Below, in pieces: positions 52,890 to 61,526 of a stretch of 64,000 nt of DNA (its first letter is position 1; every line of letters begins with the position of its first letter). The stretch spans positions 186,001-250,000 of the forward strand of contig CANNGL010000004.1 in NCBI GenBank assembly GCA_947504205.1, written 5' to 3'. The position numbers and the translations under genes are program-made. Origin of the DNA: an uncultured Litoreibacter sp. Lineage in GTDB: Bacteria > Pseudomonadota > Alphaproteobacteria > Rhodobacterales > Rhodobacteraceae. Below the pieces are notes generated by a model. It saw only the letters and a list, made by a program, of their open reading frames with translations. It did not search any database and was not told the DNA's origin.

Positions 52890-53725
52890 AGCGCGACGCC
52901 GCGACGACCCGCCAGATCAGTGAAGTACTGCCAAGCCACACGACCCGAGCGTGCACCGCGCGTTTGTTGCCACTCAATCGCCTCAGCCCGCAATGTCGCC
53001 TCGTCAATCTCCAGATCATAGGCTTTGCAATAGCCTGCGATCATGTCGAGATATTCATCCTGCGAACACGCATGAAAGCCCAACCAAAGTCCGAAGCGAT
53101 CAGACAGCGAGACCTTCTCTTCCGTGGCCTCGGACGGGTTGATCGCAGAGCCGCGCTCGTTCTCAATCATGTCACGCGGCATCAGATGGCGCCGGTTTGA
53201 GGTGGCATAAAAGATGACGTTGTCCGGGCGCCCCTCGATACCACCATCCAGCACGGCTTTCAGCGACTTGTAGTGCTGGTCATCATGGCTGAAGCTCAGG
53301 TCGTCACAGTAAAGCACAAAACGCGCGTCAGAGTTGCGCAGGTGCCCCAGCAACCGACCAATAGACGGCAAATCCTCGCGCTGAACTTCGACCAATTTCA
53401 ACGCAAGACCGCTGGCAACCACGTCAGCATGGACCGCTTTGACGAGGGATGATTTTCCCATCCCGCGAGACCCCCAGAGCAGAGCATTGTTCGCAGCAAA
53501 CCCTTTGGCGAATTGCAGAGTGTTTTCGCGCAGAATGTCGCGTGCCCGGTCGATTCCCAACAGCAGGCTCAGGTCAATGCGGTTGACCTTGTGAACTGGA
53601 TCCAACCGGTCCGGGCTGACATGCCAGAGAAACGCGTCGGCTGCGTCGAAGTCAGGCGCTCCGCCCGGCGCAGGCGACATCCGCTCAAGCGCCTCCGCGA
53701 TCCGCTCCATTGGATCACGTGTCAT
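52886..53725 (-). CDS. ATPase of DUF815 family (AAA+)
   Basis: 279 residues with Walker A GSRGMGKSS (~95), Walker B FVLYCDDLSF (~140) and an arginine-containing sensor region (FYATSNRRHLM). The DUF815 family is conserved in alphaproteobacteria next to tatC, but its function is not established. It starts ten bases after the tatC stop, extending the tatABC operon, and its stop overlaps the Hint gene's stop region. Confidence 0.85.
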   Translation of the reverse strand: MTRDPMERIAEALERMSPAPGGAPDFDAADAFLWHVSPDRLDPVHKVNRIDLSLLLGIDRARDILRENTLQFAKGFAANNALLWGSRGMGKSSLVKAVHADVVASGLALKLVEVQREDLPSIGRLLGHLRNSDARFVLYCDDLSFSHDDQHYKSLKAVLDGGIEGRPDNVIFYATSNRRHLMPRDMIENERGSAINPSEATEEKVSLSDRFGLWLGFHACSQDEYLDMIAGYCKAYDLEIDEATLRAEAIEWQQTRGARSGRVAWQYFTDLAGRRGVAL

Positions 53726-53735
53726 CGCGCTGCCT

Positions 53736-54659
53736 TCATGGACGGGGTTCCTCGAATTCTTCTTCGCCTTCATCATCCTCATCTTCGTCCCACAGACCTT
53801 CTTCGCGCAGCTTGATCTCACGTTTCTTTTCGACACGACGCACCAGGAAGATCGAGACCTCATAAAGGCCATAGACAACCGTGAAGAGGATGAGTTGAGT
53901 GATGACATCGGGCGGTGTCACAAGCGCCGCCAAGACCAAAATGGCAACCATCGCATATTTGCGAACCGTGCCCAGACCGTCAGCCGAGACAAGCCCCGCC
54001 TTCCCCATCAGGGTCAGCAAAACCGGCAGTTGGAAGCAAAGGCCAAAGGCCATGATGAACTTCAGCGAGATATCGAGGGACTCGTTGACCTTGCCGAAAA
54101 ACGTGATCCGGATGCCCTCATTGGTTTCAGGCACCACGGCGGCTGTGTCCGGCACATCAGGCCCTGCGGTCGCCAGAAGATTGGCAAAGATCGACGACAC
54201 ATCCGCAAAACCGAGGAAAAACGCCATGGCCAGCGGCGTCACCACGAAATGCGCAAAGGACGCACCAAGGATGAACATGAAGGGTGAGGCCACAAGAAAC
54301 GGCAGGAAGGCGTTCTTCTCTGTCCGATAGAGGCCAGGCGCAACAAAGCGCCAAAGCTGGTAGCCGATCACCGGAAACGACAGTGCAAACCCAAACACCA
54401 TCGAGATGCGGAACAACGTGAACAGATATTCCTGCGGTGAGGTGTATTGCAGCGTGGGCGACGGGTCCCCGAGGCTGCGGAGCGTTTCTTCAATCGGACC
54501 CAACAAGAATTGCAGGATCGGCTCGGCCACGGCAAAGGCCACAACGATACCTACGATGAAGGCCAAAACCGCCCGGATCAGTCGTGTGCGCAGCTCTGCC
54601 AAATGCTCGATGAGGGGCGCTGCGCTGTCCTCGATATCGTCATTGGTGGGATCGCTCAT
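53736..54659 (-). CDS. tatC: Twin-arginine translocase subunit TatC
   Basis: Signal-receptor core of the Tat export system. 307 residues with six membrane helices; the N-terminal IEHLAELRTRLIRAV, YQLWRFVAPGLYRTEK, and central VNESLDISLKFIMAFGLCFQLPVLL blocks are diagnostic. The C-terminal tail is unusually acidic (DEDEDDEGEEEFEEPRP). Start overlaps tatB stop by ATGA. Confidence 0.95.
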   Translation of the reverse strand: MSDPTNDDIEDSAAPLIEHLAELRTRLIRAVLAFIVGIVVAFAVAEPILQFLLGPIEETLRSLGDPSPTLQYTSPQEYLFTLFRISMVFGFALSFPVIGYQLWRFVAPGLYRTEKNAFLPFLVASPFMFILGASFAHFVVTPLAMAFFLGFADVSSIFANLLATAGPDVPDTAAVVPETNEGIRITFFGKVNESLDISLKFIMAFGLCFQLPVLLTLMGKAGLVSADGLGTVRKYAMVAILVLAALVTPPDVITQLILFTVVYGLYEVSIFLVRRVEKKREIKLREEGLWDEDEDDEGEEEFEEPRP

Positions 54660-55207
54660 GTGTCAGCCTTCTTTGCGGCAGGCTTTTTCGGTGCGGCCTT
54701 CTTCTTAGCAGCAGCAGGTTTCGCTGCGGTTTTGGTCGGAGCGGCTTTTTTTGCGGCTGGCGTCTTGGACTTTGGCTTAGCGGCGGGTTTCTTCGCGGCA
54801 GGTTTCTTTTTGCTCTCGGATGCCGCGCTCGTTTTACGCGCTTCGGCTGTCTCTGCGGCTTGGGCGCGGATCTTATCCATCTTCTCCGAGCGCTCTTTCG
54901 CCAGCTTTGCCGTGGCGCTGTCGGGGTCCAGATCGTCGAAATCCACAGCTTTCTTCACGCTGTCGCTGACACTGTTCATCGCGGCCTTGGCCGGGTTTGT
55001 TGCTGCTTTCAGTGTTTTTTGAACGTCAGCAACACCGGCGTCATCTGCCGCCTGCTCCATCGCCTGACTGAATTCGCGGGCCATGCGCTTGGCTTTGGCC
55101 GTGAACTGACCAAGTGTGCGGAACATGCCGGGCAAGTCTTTCGGACCCACGACAATCAACGCCACAAGGCCAATGACCAGCAATTCGGTCATGCCGATAT
55201 CAAACAT
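54656..55207 (-). CDS. tatB: Sec-independent translocase TatB with long basic AAKK tail
   Basis: 183 residues. The N-terminus MFDIGMTELLVIGLVALIVVGPKDLP and amphipathic helix (RTLGQFTAKAKRMAREFSQ) are canonical TatB. From about residue 128 the tail is a low-complexity Lys/Ala/Pro run (repeated PAAKK/KKPAAK units), closely resembling histone-H1-like or HU-type tails. The tail was read in frame to the tatC overlap, so it is not a frame-shift artefact in this sequence. It lies between tatA and tatC. Confidence 0.94.
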   Translation of the reverse strand: MFDIGMTELLVIGLVALIVVGPKDLPGMFRTLGQFTAKAKRMAREFSQAMEQAADDAGVADVQKTLKAATNPAKAAMNSVSDSVKKAVDFDDLDPDSATAKLAKERSEKMDKIRAQAAETAEARKTSAASESKKKPAAKKPAAKPKSKTPAAKKAAPTKTAAKPAAAKKKAAPKKPAAKKADT

Positions 55208-55231
55208 GGGCGATGCCCCTTACCGCTTTGA

Positions 55232-55441
55232 TCAGGCTTTGTCTTTTTCGTCTTCGGGTGTCACATCTTTGGCGTTGGCGGCTTCGTCGATTTCAGCCGT
55301 GCCTTCGCTGACACCTTTCTTAAACGATGTGATGCCTTTGCCGACCTCACCCATCAGGGAAGAGATCTTGCCGCGTCCAAAAAGGACGAGGACAACGATA
55401 GCGATCAGAAGAATGCCCGGTAGGCCAATGTTGTTCAACAT
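55232..55441 (-). CDS. tatA: Twin-arginine translocase subunit TatA
   Basis: 69 residues: a single N-terminal membrane helix ([22 protein letters not shown]), the [17 protein letters not shown] hinge and amphipathic helix, and an acidic tail. First gene of tatABC-DUF815, 24 bases ahead of tatB. Confidence 0.95.
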   Translation of the reverse strand: MLNNIGLPGILLIAIVVLVLFGRGKISSLMGEVGKGITSFKKGVSEGTAEIDEAANAKDVTPEDEKDKA

Positions 55442-55590
55442 GGTGGTTGCTCCCTTCGGCGCGATTGCGCGCCGGTTTGAAAATCATGGCGTCTATCTAT
55501 GCCTTCGAGAGGCTCTGGAAAAGCGCGAAACACGAAATACTGACGAAATCGGGTTAAAAACTGCTGCATCGCGGAAATTGCCAAACCCTC

Positions 55591-55608
55591 CTGACAGGTT
55601 TATGTCAG
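55591..55608. promoter_or_regulatory. 18-bp palindrome CTGACA-N6-TGTCAG, putative regulator operator
   Basis: A perfect six-bp-arm palindrome lies 56 bases upstream of the 105-residue gene that is paired with a WYL regulator. TTGCCA at 55578 and TATGTC at 55601, 17 bases apart, form a candidate promoter whose -10 lies inside the palindrome. Binding by the WYL protein is inferred. Confidence 0.55.
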
Positions 55609-55663
55609 TTGTGGGGTTCTACAACGCTCCTGTTGAAACAGAATCACGAAGGAGTTTCCCCCG

Positions 55664-55981
55664 ATGCAGACCCAACAGGCGCAACCCGTCGCAGAAATCG
55701 TCAACTTCAAGTTGAATGCCGGTATTGAGGAGGCCGCATTTCTTGACCTTATCAAACGCACTCATGTCTATGCCAGCGCCTGCTCCGGCTTCTTGTCGCG
55801 CAATCTGAGCCAAGCCACTGATGGCACTTGGACAGACCACATTCTCTGGGCCTCGATGCCCGATGCGCAAGCTGCGGCGGCCGGGTTCATGGAACAAGAT
55901 TTCGGTCCCGAGATGGCGGCAGCACTGGACGAGGCGAGCGTTCGGATGCGTCATCAGGAAGTGAAATGGCAATCAGGATAA
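55664..55981 (+). CDS. Small dimeric alpha-beta barrel-like protein of unknown function
   Basis: 105 residues, beta-alpha-beta pattern (VAEIVNFKLNAGIEEAAFLDLIKRTH, HILWASMPDAQAAAAGFMEQDF) resembling ABM/EthD-type ferredoxin-like barrels. No catalytic residues recognised. GAAGGAG precedes the ATG. It is followed three bases later by the WYL regulator gene and preceded by the palindrome, which suggests a regulator-target pair. Confidence 0.72.
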   Translation: MQTQQAQPVAEIVNFKLNAGIEEAAFLDLIKRTHVYASACSGFLSRNLSQATDGTWTDHILWASMPDAQAAAAGFMEQDFGPEMAAALDEASVRMRHQEVKWQSG

Positions 55982-55984
55982 TAT

Positions 55985-56659
55985 GTGAGACGCACCGACC
56001 GCCTGTTTGATCTTATCTTGTTGCTCAGGGATGGTCGTCTGCATAAGGCGGACGATCTTGCCGAAGCGCTGGAAGTGTCGGTGCGCACCATTTACCGCGA
56101 CATGGACACCTTGCAGCAATCAGGCGTCCCAGTCGCTGGCGAACGGGGGCTGGGTTATATGATGACCGCGCCGGTCACCCTGCCCCCGCTCAACCTGACC
56201 CTGACGGAGCTGGAAGCCCTGCATCTGGGCATGGCCGTCGTGGGCGAAGCGGCGGACCCTGAATTGCAACAGGCCGCCCGCAGTTTGTCGGCCAAAGTCG
56301 ACGCGGTTTTGCCGGAAGATCGCTCCGCACCCCAGGCCGGATGGGGTTTTGCGGTCTATCCGTTCGCGGATGCGGCGGCAGGGTTTCGCTTTATGCCTGC
56401 TATCCGGGCCGCGATCCGGTCACGCCAGAAGCTCCAGATCAGCTATGCCACCGAAAGCGGTCCAGTGACCGAGCGGGTTATTCGCCCACTCCAAATGGAA
56501 TATTGGGGGCGCGTTTGGACGGTGACGTCGTGGTGCGAACTGCGTGGCGATTTTCGGGTGTTTCGCATCGACCGGGTGCGCGCACTCAAGGCGCTGGCCG
56601 AGCTTTTTGTCGAAGAACAGGGCAAATCACTGGCTGATTATCTGGAACGTATGACCTGA
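55985..56659 (+). CDS. YafY-type HTH/WYL-domain transcriptional regulator
   Basis: 224 residues from a GTG start. Residues 1-~55 hold an HTH of the HTH_11 type (RLFDLILLLRDGRLHKADDLAEALEVSVRTIYRDMDTLQ by positions 5-44), and the C-terminal half is a WYL ligand-sensing domain ending ERVIRPLQMEYWGRVWTVTSWCE. The core W-Y-L triplet reads W-T-V. It probably binds a small ligand and regulates the upstream partner through the 18-bp palindrome. The GTG is the only start compatible with the MRRTDRL family opening. Confidence 0.85.
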   Translation: MRRTDRLFDLILLLRDGRLHKADDLAEALEVSVRTIYRDMDTLQQSGVPVAGERGLGYMMTAPVTLPPLNLTLTELEALHLGMAVVGEAADPELQQAARSLSAKVDAVLPEDRSAPQAGWGFAVYPFADAAAGFRFMPAIRAAIRSRQKLQISYATESGPVTERVIRPLQMEYWGRVWTVTSWCELRGDFRVFRIDRVRALKALAELFVEEQGKSLADYLERMT

Positions 56660-56763
56660 CCGCGCCCTTCCTGCGAAAAATTTCTGCCCGATGTCGAAAA
56701 ACGCTAAGTGATCGGGGCGGAATCATCGCACACTAAGCTCAGGCACATGCGCGGGAGGGTGAG

Positions 56764-57885
56764 TTGCCAGACGATATGTTCATCTCCGAAGGCTATGACG
56801 CGGATCCTGCGCGTTCCAAATCGCTGCGTGCCGAGGCCTATACACAAGATGACTGGTTTGCTGCCGACATGACGCAAATTCTGCGCCGCTCGTGGCAATG
56901 GGTCTGCCATGTTGAAAAGACGCGCGCGCCCGGCGCTTATGTTACTGTCGAAATTGCAGGGCAGCCCATCGCCGTAATCCGGGGAAAGGATGGCGCGTTG
57001 CGGGCTTTCTATAACGTCTGCAAGCACCGCGCTCATGAATTGCTGTCAGGCGAAGGCACGACAACCCGCATCATGTGCCCCTATCATGCTTGGGTCTACA
57101 AGCTGGACGGCCAATTGGCCCGGGCGCCGCATACGGAAAACCTGAAGGCGTTCGACCCCGGTGAGATCTGCCTCGACCAGGTTCAGGTGGAGGAGTTCTG
57201 CGGCTTCATTTTCGTCAATCTCGATCCGAACGCGGCCTCACTGTCCGCGCAGACCGGTGATCTGGAAACCGAAATTCGTCATTGGGCACCGGATGTGGAC
57301 AAGCTGACATTCGGCCACCGGCTAAGCTACGACATCAAGTCGAACTGGAAGAACGTCGTCGATAATTTTCTGGAGTGCTACCACTGCCCGACCGCGCATA
57401 AGGATTTCTGCGATCTGGTGGATATGGACACCTACAAGGTGACGACCTACGGCATCTATTCCAGCCATATGGCCGATGCAGGCACCTCCCAGAACAGCGC
57501 CTATGATGTCTCGAACGCCACGGTGCGCACCCATGCGGTCTGGTGGTTGTGGCCCACGACCTGTCTGATGCGCTATCCCGGTCGCTCCAGCATGATCGTG
57601 CTCAACATCATTCCCGTCGGCCCGGACAGGACGCTGGAGACCTATGATTTCTTTCTGGAAACTCCGGACCCTGACGAGATGGAGCTTGATGCAATCCGGT
57701 ATCTCGATGAGGTGCTGCAAGTGGAAGATATCGGCCTTGTCGAGAGCGTGCAGCGCGGCATGAGCACGCCTGCCTTTACCCAAGGCCGGATCGTCAATGA
57801 TCCCGACGGGTCTGGAAAATCAGAACATGCGGTGCACCATTTTCACGGGCTTGTTCTGGATGCCTATGCGAAAGCCAGCGCATGA
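56764..57885 (+). CDS. Rieske non-haem iron oxygenase, quaternary-amine type
   Basis: 373-residue oxygenase alpha subunit. Rieske ligands Cys86-x-His88 and Cys105-x2-His108; catalytic iron His207 and His212 with bridging Glu204 (NFLECYHCPTAH). Glu in place of the usual Asp bridge and the same spacing are, from memory, found in carnitine monooxygenase CntA/YeaW and related quaternary-ammonium oxygenases, so a betaine, carnitine or choline-like substrate is likely. TTG 56764 is the preferred start with GGGAGG five bases upstream; ATG 56776 is 17 bases away. No reductase gene is adjacent. Confidence 0.85.
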   Translation: MPDDMFISEGYDADPARSKSLRAEAYTQDDWFAADMTQILRRSWQWVCHVEKTRAPGAYVTVEIAGQPIAVIRGKDGALRAFYNVCKHRAHELLSGEGTTTRIMCPYHAWVYKLDGQLARAPHTENLKAFDPGEICLDQVQVEEFCGFIFVNLDPNAASLSAQTGDLETEIRHWAPDVDKLTFGHRLSYDIKSNWKNVVDNFLECYHCPTAHKDFCDLVDMDTYKVTTYGIYSSHMADAGTSQNSAYDVSNATVRTHAVWWLWPTTCLMRYPGRSSMIVLNIIPVGPDRTLETYDFFLETPDPDEMELDAIRYLDEVLQVEDIGLVESVQRGMSTPAFTQGRIVNDPDGSGKSEHAVHHFHGLVLDAYAKASA

Positions 57886-57977
57886 CCCCACTCAGCTTTC
57901 AAAAACGGATGCAATTCCAACCGCCGCCCGCCTGATCCTGACCCCGGTCATTTCTCAAATTTTCAGGACAGGACACT

Positions 57978-59525
57978 ATGACACAAACACCTAACATCGT
58001 CGTTGTGATGGCCGATCAATTGGCCCCTCACTTCACCGGAGCCTACGGGCACAAGATTGCCAAAACCCCGCATCTGGACGCGCTTGCCGCTCGTGGCATG
58101 CGCTTTGACGCGGCCTATTGCAATTCACCGCTCTGCGCCCCGTCGCGCTTTGCCTTCATGTCGGGCCAATTGATCAGCCGGATCGCTGCCTATGACAATG
58201 CCTCGGAGTTCAAGGCGACAGTGCCGACCTTCGCGCATTACTTAAAGGCTCTTGGGTATCGCACCTGCCTGTCGGGCAAGATGCATTTCGTGGGACCCGA
58301 TCAGAAGCACGGCTTCGAAGACCGCGTGACCACCGATATCTATCCCTCCGACTTTGCCTGGACGCCCGATTGGGAAGCCCATGATGAGCGCATCGACAAG
58401 TGGTATCACAACATGCAGACGGTCAAGGAAAGCGGCATGGCGCATGCCACCTTCCAGATCGATTATGATGACGAGGTGGGGTTTGCCGCGCGACGCTGGC
58501 TCTTCGATGTCGCTCGCGACAAGGGACAGGGCCTGAACACCTCCCCCTTCGCGCTGGTCGCAAGCTTCATTCATCCGCATGATCCCTATGTGGCGCGTCC
58601 CGAATGGTGGAACCTTTATTCGGACGACGAGATCGATATGCCGGCCTTCGTGCCCCCGCTGGAAGAGCTTGACCCTTTCTCGCGCCGTGTCATGGACGGG
58701 ATCGAAGCGTCCTATGTGCCACTGACGGAGGAAGAAGTGCGCCGCGCCCGGCGGGCTTATCTGGCGAATGTCAGCTACTTCGACAGCAAGATCGGACAAA
58801 TCGTACAAACCCTTGAGGAAATCGGGGAGCTGGAGAATACGATCATTATAGTCACGGCGGATCACGGTGATATGCTGGGCGAGCGCGGTCTGTGGTACAA
58901 GATGAACTTCTTTGAGCATTCGGCACGGGTGCCGATGGTCATGGCTGGACCGGGTGTGGCGCATGGCACCACATCTAACGCGTGTTCTCTCATCGATCTT
59001 CTGCCGACCTTCATCGACATCGCCGGTGGCGATGGCAGTCTATTGGGCGAGCCGATAGATGGGCGCAGCCTGATGCCGCTTGCCCGCGGGCAGGATGATC
59101 CGGTGGATGAGGCCATTGGCGAGTATTGTGCGGAGATGACGCCGCATCCGGTGTTCATGATCCGGCGCGGCGCGCTGAAATACATTCACTGCGATCCCGA
59201 TCCCCCGCAGCTTTTTGATGTGGTTGCGGATCCGCTTGAGACCACCAATCTTGCCGATGATCCGCGGTATGCCGATCAGGCCGCCGGTTTTGGCGCGGAG
59301 GTGCGCCGGCGTTGGGATTCCGAAGCGCTGCGCGCGCAGGTCATCGCCACCCAGAAATCGCGGCGCGCACTTCATGCAGCGATGGAAGCCGGAGCGGGCG
59401 AACATTGGGACTACAACCCACCCTCGGATGCCAGCCGGCAATATGTGCGCAACCACATGGACTGGACCGTCGCGGCGGCACATTACCGCTTCCCACCCGT
59501 CGAAGGAGGCAAGGATGACGCTTGA
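57978..59525 (+). CDS. betC: Choline-sulfatase
   Basis: Hydrolyses choline-O-sulfate to choline and sulfate. 515 residues; sulfatase signature CAPSR with Cys53 (converted to formylglycine by a maturation enzyme not in this window), metal ligands in MADQ, and C-terminal WDYNPPSDASRQYVRNHMDW typical of choline sulfatases (residues ~478-497). Known BetC enzymes are near 500 residues. It follows the Rieske oxygenase by 92 bases and overlaps the first SDR gene by 11, suggesting one catabolic operon. Confidence 0.9.
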   Translation: MTQTPNIVVVMADQLAPHFTGAYGHKIAKTPHLDALAARGMRFDAAYCNSPLCAPSRFAFMSGQLISRIAAYDNASEFKATVPTFAHYLKALGYRTCLSGKMHFVGPDQKHGFEDRVTTDIYPSDFAWTPDWEAHDERIDKWYHNMQTVKESGMAHATFQIDYDDEVGFAARRWLFDVARDKGQGLNTSPFALVASFIHPHDPYVARPEWWNLYSDDEIDMPAFVPPLEELDPFSRRVMDGIEASYVPLTEEEVRRARRAYLANVSYFDSKIGQIVQTLEEIGELENTIIIVTADHGDMLGERGLWYKMNFFEHSARVPMVMAGPGVAHGTTSNACSLIDLLPTFIDIAGGDGSLLGEPIDGRSLMPLARGQDDPVDEAIGEYCAEMTPHPVFMIRRGALKYIHCDPDPPQLFDVVADPLETTNLADDPRYADQAAGFGAEVRRRWDSEALRAQVIATQKSRRALHAAMEAGAGEHWDYNPPSDASRQYVRNHMDWTVAAAHYRFPPVEGGKDDA

Positions 59526-60309
59526 GGGCAAAACGGCTCTGGTGACAGGCGGGCGCGGCGGCATTGGCCGCGCCATCGTCGCGCGGTTCCTGAAGGAAGG
59601 CGCGGTGGTCTATGCCGCCGATCTGACACCGCAGGGATCGCTGCAGGCCCATAACGATGATGGTAGCCACTTCGTGAAGCTGGATGTCACGCAGGAAGCC
59701 GACGCGGTGGCCGCGATGGAGCGCGTGGGTCGCGAGGCCGGAAAGCTGGATATTCTGGTCAACGCAGCGGGCATCGAGATCGAGAAGACGATCGAGGACA
59801 CGACGCTAGAGGAATGGAACCAGAGCTTTGCAGTTAATACCACTGGAACATTCCTGACGTCGAAATACGCTCTGCCCCTGCTGCGCTCTGCTGCTACGCC
59901 CGAAAGCTCAGCCAGCATCATCAACTTTGGCTCCTATGATGGCTTCATCGCTGATCCGGGGCTTGCGGCCTATTGCGCCACGAAGGGTGCAGTTCATGCT
60001 TTGACCCGCGCGATGGCTTGTGATCATGGGCCCGAAGGTATTCGCGTCAACGCCGTTTGTCCGGGCTATATCGACACGCCGATGCTGCAAAGCTTCTTCG
60101 AGAGCGACGGGTCTGGCGGCGGTGGCGGGACGATTGAGACCCTGCAGAAAGCAGTGCGGGATGTGCACCCGATGAGAACGTATGGCACCCCCGAAGACAT
60201 CGCCAATCTGGTGCATTGGCTAGCCTCCGACGAGGCGCGCTATGCCTCTGGCCAGTTGTGGGTGCTTGATGGGGGGCTGTCGGCGCAAGTTCAGCAGATG
60301 AGGTTGTAA
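59515..60309 (+). CDS. Short-chain dehydrogenase/reductase (first of pair)
   Basis: 264 residues, classical SDR: TGGRGGIGRA (11-20), NAAGIE (~82), Ser in FGSYDG and Tyr-x3-Lys as YCATK (~154), C-terminal LDGGLSAQ. A perfect AAGGAGG ribosome site lies in the end of betC. Its substrate is unknown; position suggests oxidation of an aldehyde or alcohol released by the oxygenase or sulfatase. It ends one base into the second SDR (TAATG). Confidence 0.87.
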   Translation: MTLEGKTALVTGGRGGIGRAIVARFLKEGAVVYAADLTPQGSLQAHNDDGSHFVKLDVTQEADAVAAMERVGREAGKLDILVNAAGIEIEKTIEDTTLEEWNQSFAVNTTGTFLTSKYALPLLRSAATPESSASIINFGSYDGFIADPGLAAYCATKGAVHALTRAMACDHGPEGIRVNAVCPGYIDTPMLQSFFESDGSGGGGGTIETLQKAVRDVHPMRTYGTPEDIANLVHWLASDEARYASGQLWVLDGGLSAQVQQMRL

Positions 60310-61049
60310 TGCCGCTCGACGGAAAAACCGCCTTTGTAACCGGCGGCCGCCAAGGGATCGGGCGCGGGATCTTAGAGGCGTTTCTGACCGAAGGTGCCAC
60401 CGTGACAACCTGCGGACGCGGGGCACGGCCAAAGGACTTTCCAGCCGCCGTCCTATGGTGCGAGTTGGATGTGTCCGATCCAGACGCTGTGAACCAGTTG
60501 GCGCAGACGATGGATGCTTTGGACATTCTGGTGAACAATGCGGGTGTTCAGGTTGAGAAAACCGTCGTGGACAGCAGTGACGCTGATTGGGATCTGGTGA
60601 TGGGCGTCAACGCGCGGGGCGTTTTCAACACCTGCCGGGCCTTCATTCCAAAAATGTCGCACGGCGGTTCAATCATAAATATCGGTTCGATATCTGGCCG
60701 GGTTTCTGATCCATCAATGGCGCTTTACAACGCCTCGAAAGCCTTTGTGCATGGGCTAACGCGTTCTATTGCGGTGGATCACGGACCGGATGTCAGATGC
60801 AATGCGATCTGCCCGGGCTGGATCGAAACCGGGATGCTTGAGGCCGGTTTCGATTTGTCAGGTGACCCGGAGCGCGCGAAGTCGGACGCCTTGTCACGCC
60901 ATCCGGTGCGCCGTTTCGGCAAACCTGCCGACATAGCGGCAATTGCTGTTTGGCTAGCCTCTGACGAGGCCGGGTTTGCGACAGGTCAGATGTTCACCGT
61001 CGACGGGGGTATGACAGCCGCCTCACCGATCAATCCCGGATTGACTTGA
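60309..61049 (+). CDS. Short-chain dehydrogenase/reductase (second of pair)
   Basis: 246 residues with TGGRQGIGRG, NNAGVQ, IGSISG and YNASK catalytic block and the C-terminal VDGGMTAA. It is only a moderate relative of its neighbour, so the two are not a very recent duplication. Start overlaps the previous stop by one base. Likely consecutive steps or cofactor-complementary reactions in the same pathway; substrate unknown. Confidence 0.87.
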   Translation: MPLDGKTAFVTGGRQGIGRGILEAFLTEGATVTTCGRGARPKDFPAAVLWCELDVSDPDAVNQLAQTMDALDILVNNAGVQVEKTVVDSSDADWDLVMGVNARGVFNTCRAFIPKMSHGGSIINIGSISGRVSDPSMALYNASKAFVHGLTRSIAVDHGPDVRCNAICPGWIETGMLEAGFDLSGDPERAKSDALSRHPVRRFGKPADIAAIAVWLASDEAGFATGQMFTVDGGMTAASPINPGLT

Positions 61050-61080
61050 CGATTGGCTCACCAGCGCATCTGCCGCGCCA

Positions 61081-61521
61081 TCAGTCTGTTCTGAGATAGT
61101 CCGAGACCATTTTGTAGTCTTTGCGTGGGCCAACAACGCTCCACGTGCTGCTCCATTTGGGCCAGCGTGTGAAGTCGTAGCTCACATTGTAGAGATCAGG
61201 ATCACACAGATGGATCGCATCCGGCATCAGGCGGTCTAGCATGATCGTATGAAACGACTTGCCGGTTTCGAATGTCACTTCGATCCCCTCCTCCGTCTCA
61301 GTCCAGATATACCGGCGTGTGGCGGCCATCGGCGGCTGCCTGGCATAGCTGAGCGTGCCGCTTTCCTCGTAGATCATGCGCCCGGGTTCGTCCGGCGTGA
61401 AGCTGGCCGCACCAGACAAAACACCCTCGGCATTGGCACGTCTGTCGGTGATCACACGCGACAGCGTCCATTTGCCCTGAAATTCAGCAAGACTGAGCCC
61501 GGATTTCGGAAGGGCCGCCAT
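61081..61521 (-). CDS. DUF6314-family protein
   Basis: 146 residues, soluble, beta-rich: LAEFQGKWTLSRVITDRRANAEG, YEESGTLSY, HLCDPDLYNVSYDF and a final WPKWSSTWSVVGPRKDYKM (positions ~10-32, 53-61, 99-112, 116-134). I recall this pattern as DUF6314, lipocalin-like in form. No function known. It overlaps nothing; next gene upstream encodes a small secreted protein six bases away. Confidence 0.75.
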   Translation of the reverse strand: MAALPKSGLSLAEFQGKWTLSRVITDRRANAEGVLSGAASFTPDEPGRMIYEESGTLSYARQPPMAATRRYIWTETEEGIEVTFETGKSFHTIMLDRLMPDAIHLCDPDLYNVSYDFTRWPKWSSTWSVVGPRKDYKMVSDYLRTD

Positions 61522-61526
61522 GCGCT

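Noticed and set aside
54661-54830. Low-complexity repeat at the 3' end of tatB as a sequencing or frame-shift artefact
   Set aside because: The repeat stays in frame and ends at the expected ATGA overlap with tatC, so it is a coding tail.
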